Origin: PGYR01 sp034670025
GTDB taxonomy: Bacteria; Bacteroidota; Ignavibacteria; Kapaibacteriales; UBA2268
NCBI GenBank assembly: GCA_034670025.1
Contig: JAXMOE010000009.1
Coordinates: 1-46,912 of the forward strand
Length of the DNA stretch: 46,912 bases
Direction of reading: 5' to 3'
Of this stretch, positions 18,342 to 27,134 are shown piece after piece; within the stretch, counting starts at the first letter, position 1, and the number at the start of each line of letters is the position of its first letter. The notes under the pieces are model-generated. The model did no database searches. It saw only the letters and a list, made by a program, of their open reading frames with translations, and was not told the origin of the DNA. The position numbers were made by a program, and so were the translations under genes.

Positions 18342-20704
18342 GAAAAATTGCCATAGTTTTAGCATTAATAATTCTAAGCTCTCTTACTGCTTTTTCACAA
18401 GAAGTTGACAGAGATCAAATATTGACAGAAAAAAGTCCCGAAGGAACAGAGTTTTGGTTGTGTTTTATGCGCAACCACAACAACGCCACGCGTGACAATC
18501 CTAATGTAACACCGCTCGATTTGAAGTTATTCCTTACATCGGACAAAGATGCTAATGTGAAGATTAGAATCAAGAGCATTGGCTACAGCGAAGATGTATT
18601 CGTAAAAGGTGGTACAGTGAAGGCAATACAGGTGTCGAACCTTGCACAAGTAACCAGTTCCGAAGTAATAGAAAGCGGAAGGGGTATTCATGTTACTTCC
18701 GATGTACCAATCTCGGTGTATGGACTGAACAGAAGAAAATTGACAACAGATACATTTATGGGTTTTCCTGTGAATGTACTTGGCAAAAATTATAGAGTGA
18801 TGTGCTACGACGTGTCGATAAAACTTATGGCACAGTTAGCAGTCGTTGCTACAGAAGACAGCACTGAAGTGATAATCACCCCAACTGTGGACACCGATGG
18901 CGGAAACAGGCGAGGCGTTCCTTTCAAAGTTATGCTCAACAAGGGTGATGTGTATCAAGTAGCTGCTGCAAATCTGGCTAACTGTATTGATGATTGCGAT
19001 TTGACTGGATCACTCGTAGAATCGGACAAAAAAATTGCCGTATTCAGTGGTCACCAATGTGCTTATGTACCAACGGACGTAATTGCTTGTAATCACTTGG
19101 TGGAACAAGTGCCACCGCTTAACTCATGGGGTAAACACTTTTATATTGGTGCATTCAAAAAGAGAAGCTTTTATAACTACAGAGTATTAGCAAACGAAGA
19201 CGGCACTAAGGTATTCGAAAACAATAAGCTAATTGGCACAATCAATGCAGGTCAGCACTTAGAAAGAGAGACAAAAAGATCGGTTCAAGTTACTGCTACC
19301 AGCCCTGTATTAGTAGCTCAATTCTCACAAGGTTTTGACAATGGCGACAGAATTGGCGACCCAATGATGTTGCTTATCAGCCCAACTCAACAATTCCTGA
19401 AAAAATATAGATTTGCTACACCAGTTGATGGTTCGTGGGAGCACTTTGTAAACGTAGTTGCTCCAACAAAAGCACTGGAATCAATTAGACTAAACGGAAT
19501 TAGGGTTGATATTAACAGCTTTAGACAATTGGGTAACAGCCGTTATTCTCTTGCTCAATTGGGTGTAAACTATGGTACTCACGTTATAGAATGTAGCGAA
19601 CCTTTTGGTATGACGAGTTACGGGTTTGGATTCGGTGATGATCGCTACGACGCTTATGGATCACTCGGTGGACAATCGTTTATGGAATACATAGAAGCAC
19701 CCGATACCGAAGCACCAATAGTAGATTATGATAATGCTTCCGATGGGTTCAAGCTATTGGTCAGAGATGACAGAAACAATGACCGGGGAGTAGCAAATGT
19801 GGAGTTTACTAACAACACTGGCTTCGATTATAAAGTCTTGGATTTTGAGCCAGGTACACCATTAGTTATAGCAAATTTTGGAAGGAACAAATACAGCAAA
19901 AATCAATCCATAAAATTAGTTGCTACTGATATGGCAGGCAACAAATCGAAATATACACTATGTTATACATTCAACCAGATTGCTAATCGCTATCAGTACG
20001 AGCTGCAAGAAGGGCATGAAGTAAGCTGTGCCGAGCCAGTTCCGTGGGAAGTTGGGGCTTCAGTCGGTTATAATTTCGTAAATCACTTTGCTGACTTTAC
20101 CAACACTGGCAATATCACTTCCAAAGGTACTTACGGTGATATAGTTTCATCCTCTGTTGAACTTGGTGTTCTTGCTGCTTACAGAGTTGATGAGAAGATA
20201 AATCTTATTGGTAGATTGAATTTTATGAAATATGACGGTATGCTAAGAGCTGCCGATTCGACTATTAGTTCGGTTAGAAATCCGAACACAGGTGAGTTAG
20301 ATGATTACAAAGAATCAATAAACTTTGAGCTTACTGGTCTGTTCACGAATGTAGTAATTGGGTTAGAATACTTGATGACAAATAATATCTACCTTCACGG
20401 TGGATTGCAATTCGACATACCGCTGAGCAGTGGAATAGCTGCTGAGAAAGAGATAATAATACCAGAAGACTATGTGTTCGATAACCAGACAAACAAAATT
20501 GATTTGCCACAAACAGAGTTATCTTCTCTAAACACAATTGGGATAGCTGCAAACTTAGGACTTGGGTTCAGGATTAATGTTTACAATAGTACGCAGACAT
20601 TTTTTGAGGCGACTTATTCCAAAAGATTAACTAATATGGTTGACGACGCCGATTGGACTGTTTCCACTTTCGGTGTCCGTGCTGGGCTCAGATTCCCACT
20701 ATAA
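18338..20704 (+). CDS. IgGFc-binding-like surface protein with C-terminal outer-membrane barrel
   Basis: This 788-residue exported protein has a signal peptide (MRKIAIVLALIILSSLTAFS). Residues about 30-450 match the IgGFc-binding N-terminal type domain found in many FCB surface proteins: GTEFWLCFMRNHNNA, SDVPISVYGLNRR, SDKKIAVFSGHQCAYVP, and PVLVAQFSQG. The name comes from a human protein and implies no antibody binding here. A linker with PDTEAPIVDYDN, typical of Ig-like repeats, leads to a beta-barrel portion from about residue 570 ending in GVRAGLRFPL, which fits an outer-membrane anchor. A fusion of adhesive domain and barrel suggests surface display. It is coupled to the upstream gene by a 4-base overlap, and ccmB follows after 9 bases. 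A second IgGFc-type protein lies at 38681. Confidence 0.7.
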   Translation: MRKIAIVLALIILSSLTAFSQEVDRDQILTEKSPEGTEFWLCFMRNHNNATRDNPNVTPLDLKLFLTSDKDANVKIRIKSIGYSEDVFVKGGTVKAIQVSNLAQVTSSEVIESGRGIHVTSDVPISVYGLNRRKLTTDTFMGFPVNVLGKNYRVMCYDVSIKLMAQLAVVATEDSTEVIITPTVDTDGGNRRGVPFKVMLNKGDVYQVAAANLANCIDDCDLTGSLVESDKKIAVFSGHQCAYVPTDVIACNHLVEQVPPLNSWGKHFYIGAFKKRSFYNYRVLANEDGTKVFENNKLIGTINAGQHLERETKRSVQVTATSPVLVAQFSQGFDNGDRIGDPMMLLISPTQQFLKKYRFATPVDGSWEHFVNVVAPTKALESIRLNGIRVDINSFRQLGNSRYSLAQLGVNYGTHVIECSEPFGMTSYGFGFGDDRYDAYGSLGGQSFMEYIEAPDTEAPIVDYDNASDGFKLLVRDDRNNDRGVANVEFTNNTGFDYKVLDFEPGTPLVIANFGRNKYSKNQSIKLVATDMAGNKSKYTLCYTFNQIANRYQYELQEGHEVSCAEPVPWEVGASVGYNFVNHFADFTNTGNITSKGTYGDIVSSSVELGVLAAYRVDEKINLIGRLNFMKYDGMLRAADSTISSVRNPNTGELDDYKESINFELTGLFTNVVIGLEYLMTNNIYLHGGLQFDIPLSSGIAAEKEIIIPEDYVFDNQTNKIDLPQTELSSLNTIGIAANLGLGFRINVYNSTQTFFEATYSKRLTNMVDDADWTVSTFGVRAGLRFPL

Positions 20705-20713
20705 CAAATTACA

Positions 20714-21385
20714 ATGGAAGTACTAAAAAGAATAAACGGAGTACTGCAAAAGGAGTTGAAGACAGAGTTCAAAAACTTGTCATCGGCTTCGGCGGTGTTC
20801 TTGTTTGTCCTAACTTCTGTTATAATTATTAGCTATGCAATATCAGCTAAGCACTTATCCGATGAACTTTTTGCAGGTATAACTTGGGTGCTTATTTTCT
20901 TTACTTCTATGATAGGGCAATCGCGAATATTTGTCAGTGAAGAAGAGCGAGAAACTTGGCTATTTCTGAAAATAAACTCAGATTCCACTAGTATTTTCTT
21001 CGGGAAAATAGTGTACAATATCATATTTGGATTGGTCACGAACTCACTCGGAGTCTTCCTACTTATTATATTTAATTCCAACTTTGAGATAGCACACATG
21101 GATTTATTTTGGATGTGCGTTCTTGTTGGTAGCTTTGGTATTTCGGCTTCATCTACCATAATTTCTGCACTAATAGCAAAGTCATCATCGAAAGGTGCTT
21201 TGTTTCCCGTACTTGCTTTTCCTCTATTACTACCAATATTACTATTAGCAATAGATGCTACTATCTTAAGCATAGTCGGTGCTGCCTTCGATAGAATATA
21301 TGCTGATATCAATATGATAATTGGCTACGGCGGTGCAGTTGCTACAGCTTCATACTTGCTTTTCGATTTCATTTACAAGGATTGA
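20714..21385 (+). CDS. ccmB: Cytochrome c maturation ABC permease CcmB
   Basis: This 223-residue inner-membrane protein with six predicted helices matches CcmB, the permease partner of CcmA in the heme-handling step of cytochrome c maturation. Visible features are the N-terminal KELKTEF, RIFVSEEERETW after the second helix, and SSKGALFPVLAFPLLLPILL, a well conserved CcmB segment. Length is normal. CcmA, CcmC and later genes are not adjacent, so it must act with products encoded elsewhere. It follows the barrel protein after 9 bases and is probably the last gene of that operon, with a terminator 76 bases downstream. Confidence 0.88.
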   Translation: MEVLKRINGVLQKELKTEFKNLSSASAVFLFVLTSVIIISYAISAKHLSDELFAGITWVLIFFTSMIGQSRIFVSEEERETWLFLKINSDSTSIFFGKIVYNIIFGLVTNSLGVFLLIIFNSNFEIAHMDLFWMCVLVGSFGISASSTIISALIAKSSSKGALFPVLAFPLLLPILLLAIDATILSIVGAAFDRIYADINMIIGYGGAVATASYLLFDFIYKD

Positions 21386-21460
21386 TGAACTGAACTGTGG
21401 AGATTTATGCACTTCTCATAAGCTTAGTGTAAACAATACGTGTCTAAATAATAATATAAA

Positions 21461-21484
21461 AAAGCCCAACAGATGTTGAGCTTT
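21461..21484. terminator. Bidirectional rho-independent terminator
   Basis: An 11-bp stem with one mismatch (AAAGCCCAACA at 21461-21471 with TGTTGAGCTTT at 21474-21484) is preceded by an A-rich run and followed by a T-containing run. It lies between the convergent ccmB and paaZ genes and can serve both. Confidence 0.8.
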
Positions 21485-21510
21485 ATCATAAATCATAATC
21501 TATATATTCT

Positions 21511-23556
21511 TTACTTCTTCTCTTTCGCAACCAAAGTCAAGATAGTCGCCTGAGCAACTTGCTCTTCGTTTTGGTTTAGCACTTCTACGTCCCATTTGAC
21601 TATACCCGATGGCACTTCACCTTCTTTTGCTTGTTTGTCTTGCTTCGATTTCGCTGTTAGCTTTACGTATATTGTGTCATTGACATACACTGGTTGGATA
21701 AATCGTAGCTCGTCCAATCCGTAATTTGCCAATACTGGGCCTTTCTTTGGTTCTACGAATAGACCAGCAGCTGCCGACATAACAAAATAGCCGTGGGCTA
21801 CTCTACTTTCAAATATACTATCGTCATCAATTGATGTGATGTCAGTATGAGCATAGAAGTTATCACCAGATATTCCTGCAAAGTTCACAATGTCTGTTTC
21901 AGTTACTGTACGCTTATGAGTAGTTAAGCTATCGCCAATCTGAAGCTCTTCAAAGTTCTTTCTGAACGGATGCACAAGCCCCTCGTTTCTGTCGCTACCT
22001 TTTTGGTATTGCTCTGTGATTGCAGTTAGTGTATTTGGGTGACCTTGTATTGCTGTACGCTGCATATAGTGTAGTACAGAGCGGATACCACCAAGCTCTT
22101 CACCACCACCAGCTCTACCTGGACCACCGTGAACAAGTTGTGGCATTGGTGAACCGTGTCCAGTTGATTCTTTTGCCGAACTTTCGTTCAAGAACATCAA
22201 TCTACCGTGATAAGCGGCAGTCCCATAAGCAATAGAGCGAGCAAATTCGTTGTCTGCTGTGAAAACAGAGCCAACTAATGAACCTTTGCCCATCTTAGCT
22301 AATTCAATCGCTTCATCTACAGTTTTATATGGCATAACCGTACTAATTGGACCAAACGCTTCTACACTATGAGGTGCAGTTTTGTTTAGAGGGTCTTCGC
22401 AGTGAAGTAGCATAGGAGGGAAAAAAGCTCCGTCGTCTTCGCTACCACCAAGTAAGTCGTAGTTGTCCATATCACCATAGGCAATGGAAGCATCATTGAG
22501 TAATTTTTTCAGATTATCTTTCACATCTTCTACTTGGTCAATTCCTGCCAAAGGCCCCATTCGTACACCTTCTTGTTGTGGGTCGCCCAGAGTAGTTTTT
22601 GCTAATCTTGCAGATAGTGCTTTTATCACATCGTCTGCATATTGTTCTGGCACAAGTGTTCTACGAATTGCAGTACACTTCTGTCCAGCTTTTACTGTCA
22701 TTTCTCTCGACACTTCTTTCACAAATAAATCAAACTCAGCTGTCCCAGGTTTAGCATCTATTCCTAACATAGAGAAGTTGAGTGAGTCAGCTTCCATGTT
22801 GAATGGAATAGAGTTGTTTATAATATTCGGATGAGATTTAAGTTTAACTCCAGTTGAGTGCGAACCAGTAAATGTAACTACATCTTGTGAGTCAACGTGG
22901 TCTAACAAATCACCAGCAGAGCCAGCTATTAGCTGAAGTGAGCCTTCTGGCAATATTCCAGATTCTATAATCTCGCGAACCATTAATTCCGTTAAGTATG
23001 ATGTTAGCGACGCTGGTTTAACAATACATGGCATTCCTGCTATTAGTGCAGGAGCAATTTTTTCTAACATTCCCCAGCACGGGAAGTTGAATGCGTTGAT
23101 ATGAACAGCCACACCTTCTTTTGGCACACAAATATGGTGCCCTTGGAATGTACCCTCTTTTGATAAATGCTCTAAGTTGCCATCTATATAAAATTTTGAG
23201 TTGGGCATTTCACGTCTTGCTTTACCGCTGTAAGTGAACAGAGTACCTATACCGCCTTCTATATCAATCCACGAGTCAACTTTAGTTGCGCCAGTAGCAA
23301 ATGATAGCTGGTAAAACTGTGCTTTTTTGCTCAGTAAGTGCTTAGCCAAATCACGTAGCATATAAGCACGGTCGTGTGTAGTGTATTGGCGTAAGTTTTT
23401 GCCACCTACTTTTCTACCGTATTCCACTGCTCCTTTGAAATCCACTCCTTTGGAATTGACTTCTGCTACTCTTTCACCAGTTACTGCATTTTTTAATACT
23501 TGTCCTTCGCCTTCGCCTTCTTGCCACTGTCCTTGTACATATGATTTTAATTTCAT
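21511..23556 (-). CDS. paaZ: PaaZ, oxepin-CoA hydrolase / semialdehyde dehydrogenase fusion
   Basis: This bifunctional enzyme of aerobic phenylacetate breakdown has an enoyl-hydratase (MaoC) domain that opens the oxepin-CoA ring and an aldehyde dehydrogenase domain that oxidises the resulting semialdehyde with NADP. From ATG 23556 it has 681 residues, exactly the family length; a start 40 codons upstream would add an implausible leader. The dehydrogenase domain (1 to about 530) has catalytic Glu255 (FNMEAD) and nucleophile Cys294 (GQKCTAIRR). The C-terminal MaoC domain (about 540-681) has FAGISGDNFYAHTD with its Asp and His, and RVAHGYF. No other paa genes are in the window, so the pathway partners must be elsewhere or the enzyme serves another CoA-ester pathway. 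Confidence 0.93.
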   Translation of the reverse strand: MKLKSYVQGQWQEGEGEGQVLKNAVTGERVAEVNSKGVDFKGAVEYGRKVGGKNLRQYTTHDRAYMLRDLAKHLLSKKAQFYQLSFATGATKVDSWIDIEGGIGTLFTYSGKARREMPNSKFYIDGNLEHLSKEGTFQGHHICVPKEGVAVHINAFNFPCWGMLEKIAPALIAGMPCIVKPASLTSYLTELMVREIIESGILPEGSLQLIAGSAGDLLDHVDSQDVVTFTGSHSTGVKLKSHPNIINNSIPFNMEADSLNFSMLGIDAKPGTAEFDLFVKEVSREMTVKAGQKCTAIRRTLVPEQYADDVIKALSARLAKTTLGDPQQEGVRMGPLAGIDQVEDVKDNLKKLLNDASIAYGDMDNYDLLGGSEDDGAFFPPMLLHCEDPLNKTAPHSVEAFGPISTVMPYKTVDEAIELAKMGKGSLVGSVFTADNEFARSIAYGTAAYHGRLMFLNESSAKESTGHGSPMPQLVHGGPGRAGGGEELGGIRSVLHYMQRTAIQGHPNTLTAITEQYQKGSDRNEGLVHPFRKNFEELQIGDSLTTHKRTVTETDIVNFAGISGDNFYAHTDITSIDDDSIFESRVAHGYFVMSAAAGLFVEPKKGPVLANYGLDELRFIQPVYVNDTIYVKLTAKSKQDKQAKEGEVPSGIVKWDVEVLNQNEEQVAQATILTLVAKEKK

Positions 23557-23966
23557 TTTTCTCTTCTGTTTTTTTGAATTACAATTAATACTAACTACAC
23601 GAAAATAAGTGATTTTAGTGTAATAATAGCAAATGTGTATTAACCTATGGGTGAAGCAGGAATTTACAGAATGCATTTGATAAAAAAACGGGCTTTTATT
23701 GTACTTGATTCTACATGATTAAGAATACTATTGAATATTTATAACCAAAAGATAAAAAGTGATAAAATAGTTTCGGATGTAACATTTTTTAATAATACTG
23801 ATAAGTTCATACTATTTAGTTATTTATATTTGTCTTACGTCTCTAATGTTATGTTTTGGCATAATAATTATAGTACTATAAGAGTATATTTTGTGCATTA
23901 ACTAATGAATTAGATTATATTATCCGATAAGTTTTGAACAACAAGAAATAATATAATGGAAAATCT
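23557..23966. other. Divergent intergenic region between paaZ and fliL
   Basis: This 410-bp AT-rich region must hold the promoters for paaZ (leftward) and the fliLMNO operon (rightward). I could not find an exact TAnnTTTG element. Near misses such as TATATTTTG near 23890 and AAGTTTTG near 23930 have the wrong spacing. A TTGGCATAA near 23857 recalls a sigma-54 -24 box but lacks the GC of a -12 box at the right distance. No ORF or strong hairpin was recognised. Confidence 0.5.
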
Positions 23967-24563
23967 ATGGCTGAAGATATAGAGACACAAGACGTAAAAG
24001 ACGAAAAAAACAAAGGCGACAAGAAGGGAATGTCAACCATGAAAATGATACTGATGATAGTCGGTATATTGGTTGTCAACGCTATTGTAGTTATTGGGGT
24101 GGTCAAGTTCTTCTTTGCTGATAGCGATGATGACAAGCCGCAAGAAGCCCACACCGAACAGGTAGATGGAGAACATACTGAAGATGAATTTTCTGAATAT
24201 GAAAGTGAGGAAGAGACGTTTTTTGAGACTGAAAAGCAACGAAAAATGATGACTACTGGCAGAATAACAACTAACCCAGCTAACTCAATCAAAAAATTCA
24301 TAGTTATCGATTTGGGTATGGAATATAGAGTAAAGCCAGATTTGCCACCAGAAGAGTTTGAACCAGAATCACCTTTTATGCAAAAGCTTCACATAAAAAT
24401 AAAAGCTACTGTTACTAAGCGTCTGGGTGAAATGAGAGTTGAGGAATTAGTTAGGCAACGAAGCGAGTTGACCGAAATTTTCAGAGAAGATTTGCAACCT
24501 GTTTTCAACGAGCACAAAATGTTTTTGCGTGAAGTTTATTTGAACGAATTTTTAGTACAATAG
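23967..24563 (+). CDS. fliL: Flagellar basal body-associated protein FliL
   Basis: This single-span inner-membrane protein surrounds the flagellar stator and supports torque. The 198-residue chain has a charged cytoplasmic N-terminus, one membrane helix (MILMIVGILVVNAIVVIGVV, about residues 28-47), an acidic linker, and the periplasmic FliL domain ending LREVYLNEFLVQ. The family phrase FIVIDLGMEYRV marks the start of the conserved domain. It opens a four-gene operon with fliM, fliN and fliO, with 16 bases to fliM. Confidence 0.88.
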   Translation: MAEDIETQDVKDEKNKGDKKGMSTMKMILMIVGILVVNAIVVIGVVKFFFADSDDDKPQEAHTEQVDGEHTEDEFSEYESEEETFFETEKQRKMMTTGRITTNPANSIKKFIVIDLGMEYRVKPDLPPEEFEPESPFMQKLHIKIKATVTKRLGEMRVEELVRQRSELTEIFREDLQPVFNEHKMFLREVYLNEFLVQ

Positions 24564-24579
24564 GTATAATTTTAGATAT

Positions 24580-25611
24580 ATGTCACAATCGTTATCACAA
24601 AAAGAGATAGATCGCTTACTCAATGATATGTCATCGGGTGCGCTTAGTATAGACCAAATTATAGATGGTGCTAAACGCAAAACCGAAGTGATGAATTATG
24701 ATTTCAGACGACCAAACAGAATATCTAAAAATCAGATAAAATTCCTACACAATATACACGAATCGTTTGCCGAAGTTTTTGGCTATTACTTAGTTTCTAA
24801 GCTGCAAACTATTGTTTCGGTTGACTTAACGGCTGTTGACCAGCTATTTTATTCGGAATTTATCTTGTCAGTTTCTTCCCCTGGTTGCCTATATATATTT
24901 GATATAGACGGCACCGACGGAAGTGGAATATTGGAAGTTAGCCCCAATTTGGCACTGAACTTAGTGGAAATGATGCTCGGTGGCAACGCTGAAACACAGC
25001 AAAAGCCAAGGGGAATTACGCCAATAGAGCAATCAGTTCTTCGTAATTTGATAGAGCATTTGTTCTCTGATATGAGCTCTGCGTGGGACGTAATTGGTGG
25101 TATGAAGTTTAAGCTCAACCGAATGGAATCGGAAGCGGATTTTGTTCAGATAGCACCAGCTTCGGAAATTGTTATTGTACTTTCCTTTGATGTTCATATT
25201 GGTCAAAACACTTATACTATGAGTGTGTGTTACCCTACGTTTTCGCTGGAAGACAAGATGAACAAGCTGAATGCACAGACTATGACTACTGGGCCAATCA
25301 GTAATAAAACACTGAAAGGGGAGAACACAGAAAAGAATATTAAAAAACAGATGGAGAAAACAACTCTCCCTCTGGCTGTTGAGTTAGGACAAACCACAAT
25401 CACCGTAGCCGAATTGCTAAAGTTAGAAGTGGGTGACCTGATAATGACAGAGAAAAAAATAAGCGAAGATGTGGAAGTTGCAATTTCGGGACAGAAAAAG
25501 CTAACCGCAAAAATTGGTAATGTAGAAGGCAAAAAAGCCGTAAAAATAACTGGTAGAATAAAGCCAGAAGACATAATAGACCCTAATATTTATTATAATA
25601 AGGAGAGATAG
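24580..25611 (+). CDS. fliM: Flagellar motor switch protein FliM
   Basis: This is a C-ring protein that receives CheY-P and sets rotation direction. The 343 residues show the N-terminal LSQKEIDRLLNDM segment, the conserved NYDFRRPNRISKNQIKFLHNIHE rewritten here as parts DFRRPNRISK and FLHNIHESFAEVF, a CheC-like middle domain with LNLVEMMLGG and PIEQSVLRNL, and a C-terminal SpoA domain from about residue 265 (PLAVELGQTTITVAELLKL). It is somewhat longer than typical because of a charged linker (about 240-260) before the SpoA domain. It is co-operonic with fliL and fliN, with 2 bases to fliN. Confidence 0.93.
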   Translation: MSQSLSQKEIDRLLNDMSSGALSIDQIIDGAKRKTEVMNYDFRRPNRISKNQIKFLHNIHESFAEVFGYYLVSKLQTIVSVDLTAVDQLFYSEFILSVSSPGCLYIFDIDGTDGSGILEVSPNLALNLVEMMLGGNAETQQKPRGITPIEQSVLRNLIEHLFSDMSSAWDVIGGMKFKLNRMESEADFVQIAPASEIVIVLSFDVHIGQNTYTMSVCYPTFSLEDKMNKLNAQTMTTGPISNKTLKGENTEKNIKKQMEKTTLPLAVELGQTTITVAELLKLEVGDLIMTEKKISEDVEVAISGQKKLTAKIGNVEGKKAVKITGRIKPEDIIDPNIYYNKER

Positions 25612-25613
25612 CC

Positions 25614-26042
25614 ATGGCTATGTCACAAGATGAGATTGATGAGCTGATGAAAGGCGGCGAAGTCGAAGAAGAAGTAAAAAACGAACAAGAAGAAGCTACG
25701 GATAGCACCGAAAAGCAAGCAACAGATACTGCTGAACCCAAAGCAGAAACTAAGGACAATCAAAGTTATACCACTTTGGACCCCAAGTTAGAATTGCTTT
25801 ATGATTTGTCATTGCCTGTTTCAATAGAGCTCGGTAAAACTAATATGCTTATTAGGGATATACTTAAGCTTGGGCGTGGCTCAGTTATTGAGTTCGACAA
25901 ATTAGTCAGCGAACCTGTTGATGTGTTGGTAAACGGCAAGAAAGTAGCAGCTGGCGAAGTTGTGGTAGTTGACAAGCACTTCGGTATCCGAATAACAACA
26001 TTGGTTGACCCTTCTGAAAGAATAAAAGGGATAAAGAGCTAA
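25614..26042 (+). CDS. fliN: Flagellar motor switch protein FliN
   Basis: This C-ring protein pairs with FliM. The 142-residue chain begins with the FliM/FliN-type SQDEIDELMKGG, followed by a Glu-rich linker (about 20-60), then the SpoA domain (about 65-140): LSLPVSIELGKTNMLIRDIL, SVIEFDKLVSEPVDVLVNG and GEVVVVDKHFGIRI are textbook FliN. A good AAGGAGA ribosome-binding site precedes the ATG. Its stop overlaps the fliO start by one base. Confidence 0.95.
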   Translation: MAMSQDEIDELMKGGEVEEEVKNEQEEATDSTEKQATDTAEPKAETKDNQSYTTLDPKLELLYDLSLPVSIELGKTNMLIRDILKLGRGSVIEFDKLVSEPVDVLVNGKKVAAGEVVVVDKHFGIRITTLVDPSERIKGIKS

Positions 26043-26407
26043 TGTTAGACTCACAACTATATTCGTCATTCTTCACACTAATCGGAATAGTAGCCGCATT
26101 AGGTGTGCTGTACTTAATTGTGAAGCGATACGCTAAGTCCAAATCGGCACTAAAAGGAATGAATATAAAAATACACGAGCGAGTGGCTGTATTTCCCAAA
26201 GGGCATCTGGTAATTACTGAAATTGCTGGTAAGTATTACCTGTTGGGTGCTACGGAGCAGAACATAAATATACTAAAAGAGTTGGAAATTGACGAAAAAG
26301 ACAGCTCCCCACAAGAAAGACTCAACATATCAGATATAAAAGATGTTGAGGACCTATCGTTCTCATCTTTCATAAAATCATCATTCAAATCGAAGCATAA
26401 TAATTAG
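26042..26407 (+). CDS. fliO: Flagellar biosynthesis protein FliO
   Basis: This small membrane protein helps assemble FliP in the flagellar export gate. The 121 residues contain one N-terminal membrane helix (about 8-26) followed by a basic stretch and the FliO cytoplasmic domain, with VAVFPKGHLVITEIAGKYYLLGATEQNI. It is the last gene of the fliLMNO operon in this window. FliP, FliQ and FliR, which usually follow, are absent: a lipoprotein gene on the other strand ends 3 bases after the fliO stop, so the operon is closed off here. Confidence 0.85.
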   Translation: MLDSQLYSSFFTLIGIVAALGVLYLIVKRYAKSKSALKGMNIKIHERVAVFPKGHLVITEIAGKYYLLGATEQNINILKELEIDEKDSSPQERLNISDIKDVEDLSFSSFIKSSFKSKHNN

Positions 26408-26410
26408 TAT

Positions 26411-27124
26411 CTATTTGTGGTCTATTAATACTTCAGTATCATAAGGGCCATTCGAATCCTCATATCGTTCTGTTTTGTAAATTCCAATTCCTTCTATAAT
26501 TGTCATATAAAAATCTGTATTAAAATATAATGTCTGTTCACCATCTATTGAAACATCAATTAAAAATGTTACTATGTATTTAGTAGCATTGTAAGATTGT
26601 CCTTTGTACTCCACTTCTAAATCTTCCACTTTACTACCATATCTTTTATAAATAGCTGAGTACTCTTTGTTGTCTGGAGTTATAGAGTCTGCCTGTATGT
26701 CAAATTGAACCCAACTTTCATTTCTATAATCAATCATTTTCATCCAACTTTCTCTCGTTTGCTCTTGAATTATTGAGTGAAAACCCAAACCACTATCAAA
26801 ATAGTAAGAATACTCATCATCGTCCGTACTAACTATTGAATAAGCATCACTATTTGAATTAGAACTAACAAACTTAATTTCTCTCTTAAAGCTCTGTTTA
26901 TTGCCTAATTCACCATTTAATTTATGTTTAGTATAAATTTTACCATCAAATATTTCATTTTGATTTGGCAACCTAAAGTAGTTGTAATCCCATTCCATAC
27001 CTTCCCTCAACTGGAAAGTAGCCCCTACAAACTCATCGCTCGGGTCTGTTCCGCTGTCGTCGGAACAAGAGTTAAGAGTGAACAAAAACAGTGCGATTGC
27101 GAGTAAGTGTATTGAGTTTTTCAT
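26411..27124 (-). CDS. Tandem paralogous lipoprotein, copy 1
   Basis: This predicted surface lipoprotein has 237 residues. The signal peptide ends in LNSC, and the residues after the lipid-bearing Cys are acidic (SDDSGTDPSDE), the pattern that sends Bacteroidota lipoproteins to the cell surface. No domain of known function is recognised. It is one of three neighbouring paralogs sharing the N-terminus (SDDSGTDPSDE.., GATFQ), an aromatic block near the centre (ESWVQFD), EYKGQ and a C-terminal LIDHK. Between these the sequences diverge strongly. Spacing between copies is about 10 bases, so they form one leftward operon. Confidence 0.75.
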   Translation of the reverse strand: MKNSIHLLAIALFLFTLNSCSDDSGTDPSDEFVGATFQLREGMEWDYNYFRLPNQNEIFDGKIYTKHKLNGELGNKQSFKREIKFVSSNSNSDAYSIVSTDDDEYSYYFDSGLGFHSIIQEQTRESWMKMIDYRNESWVQFDIQADSITPDNKEYSAIYKRYGSKVEDLEVEYKGQSYNATKYIVTFLIDVSIDGEQTLYFNTDFYMTIIEGIGIYKTERYEDSNGPYDTEVLIDHK

Positions 27125-27134
27125 AAGTTTTTTT

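Noticed and set aside
23850..23880. Sigma-54 promoter for fliL (TTGGCATAA)
   Set aside because: The GG is present, but no GC dinucleotide lies at the required spacing, so the -12 half is missing.
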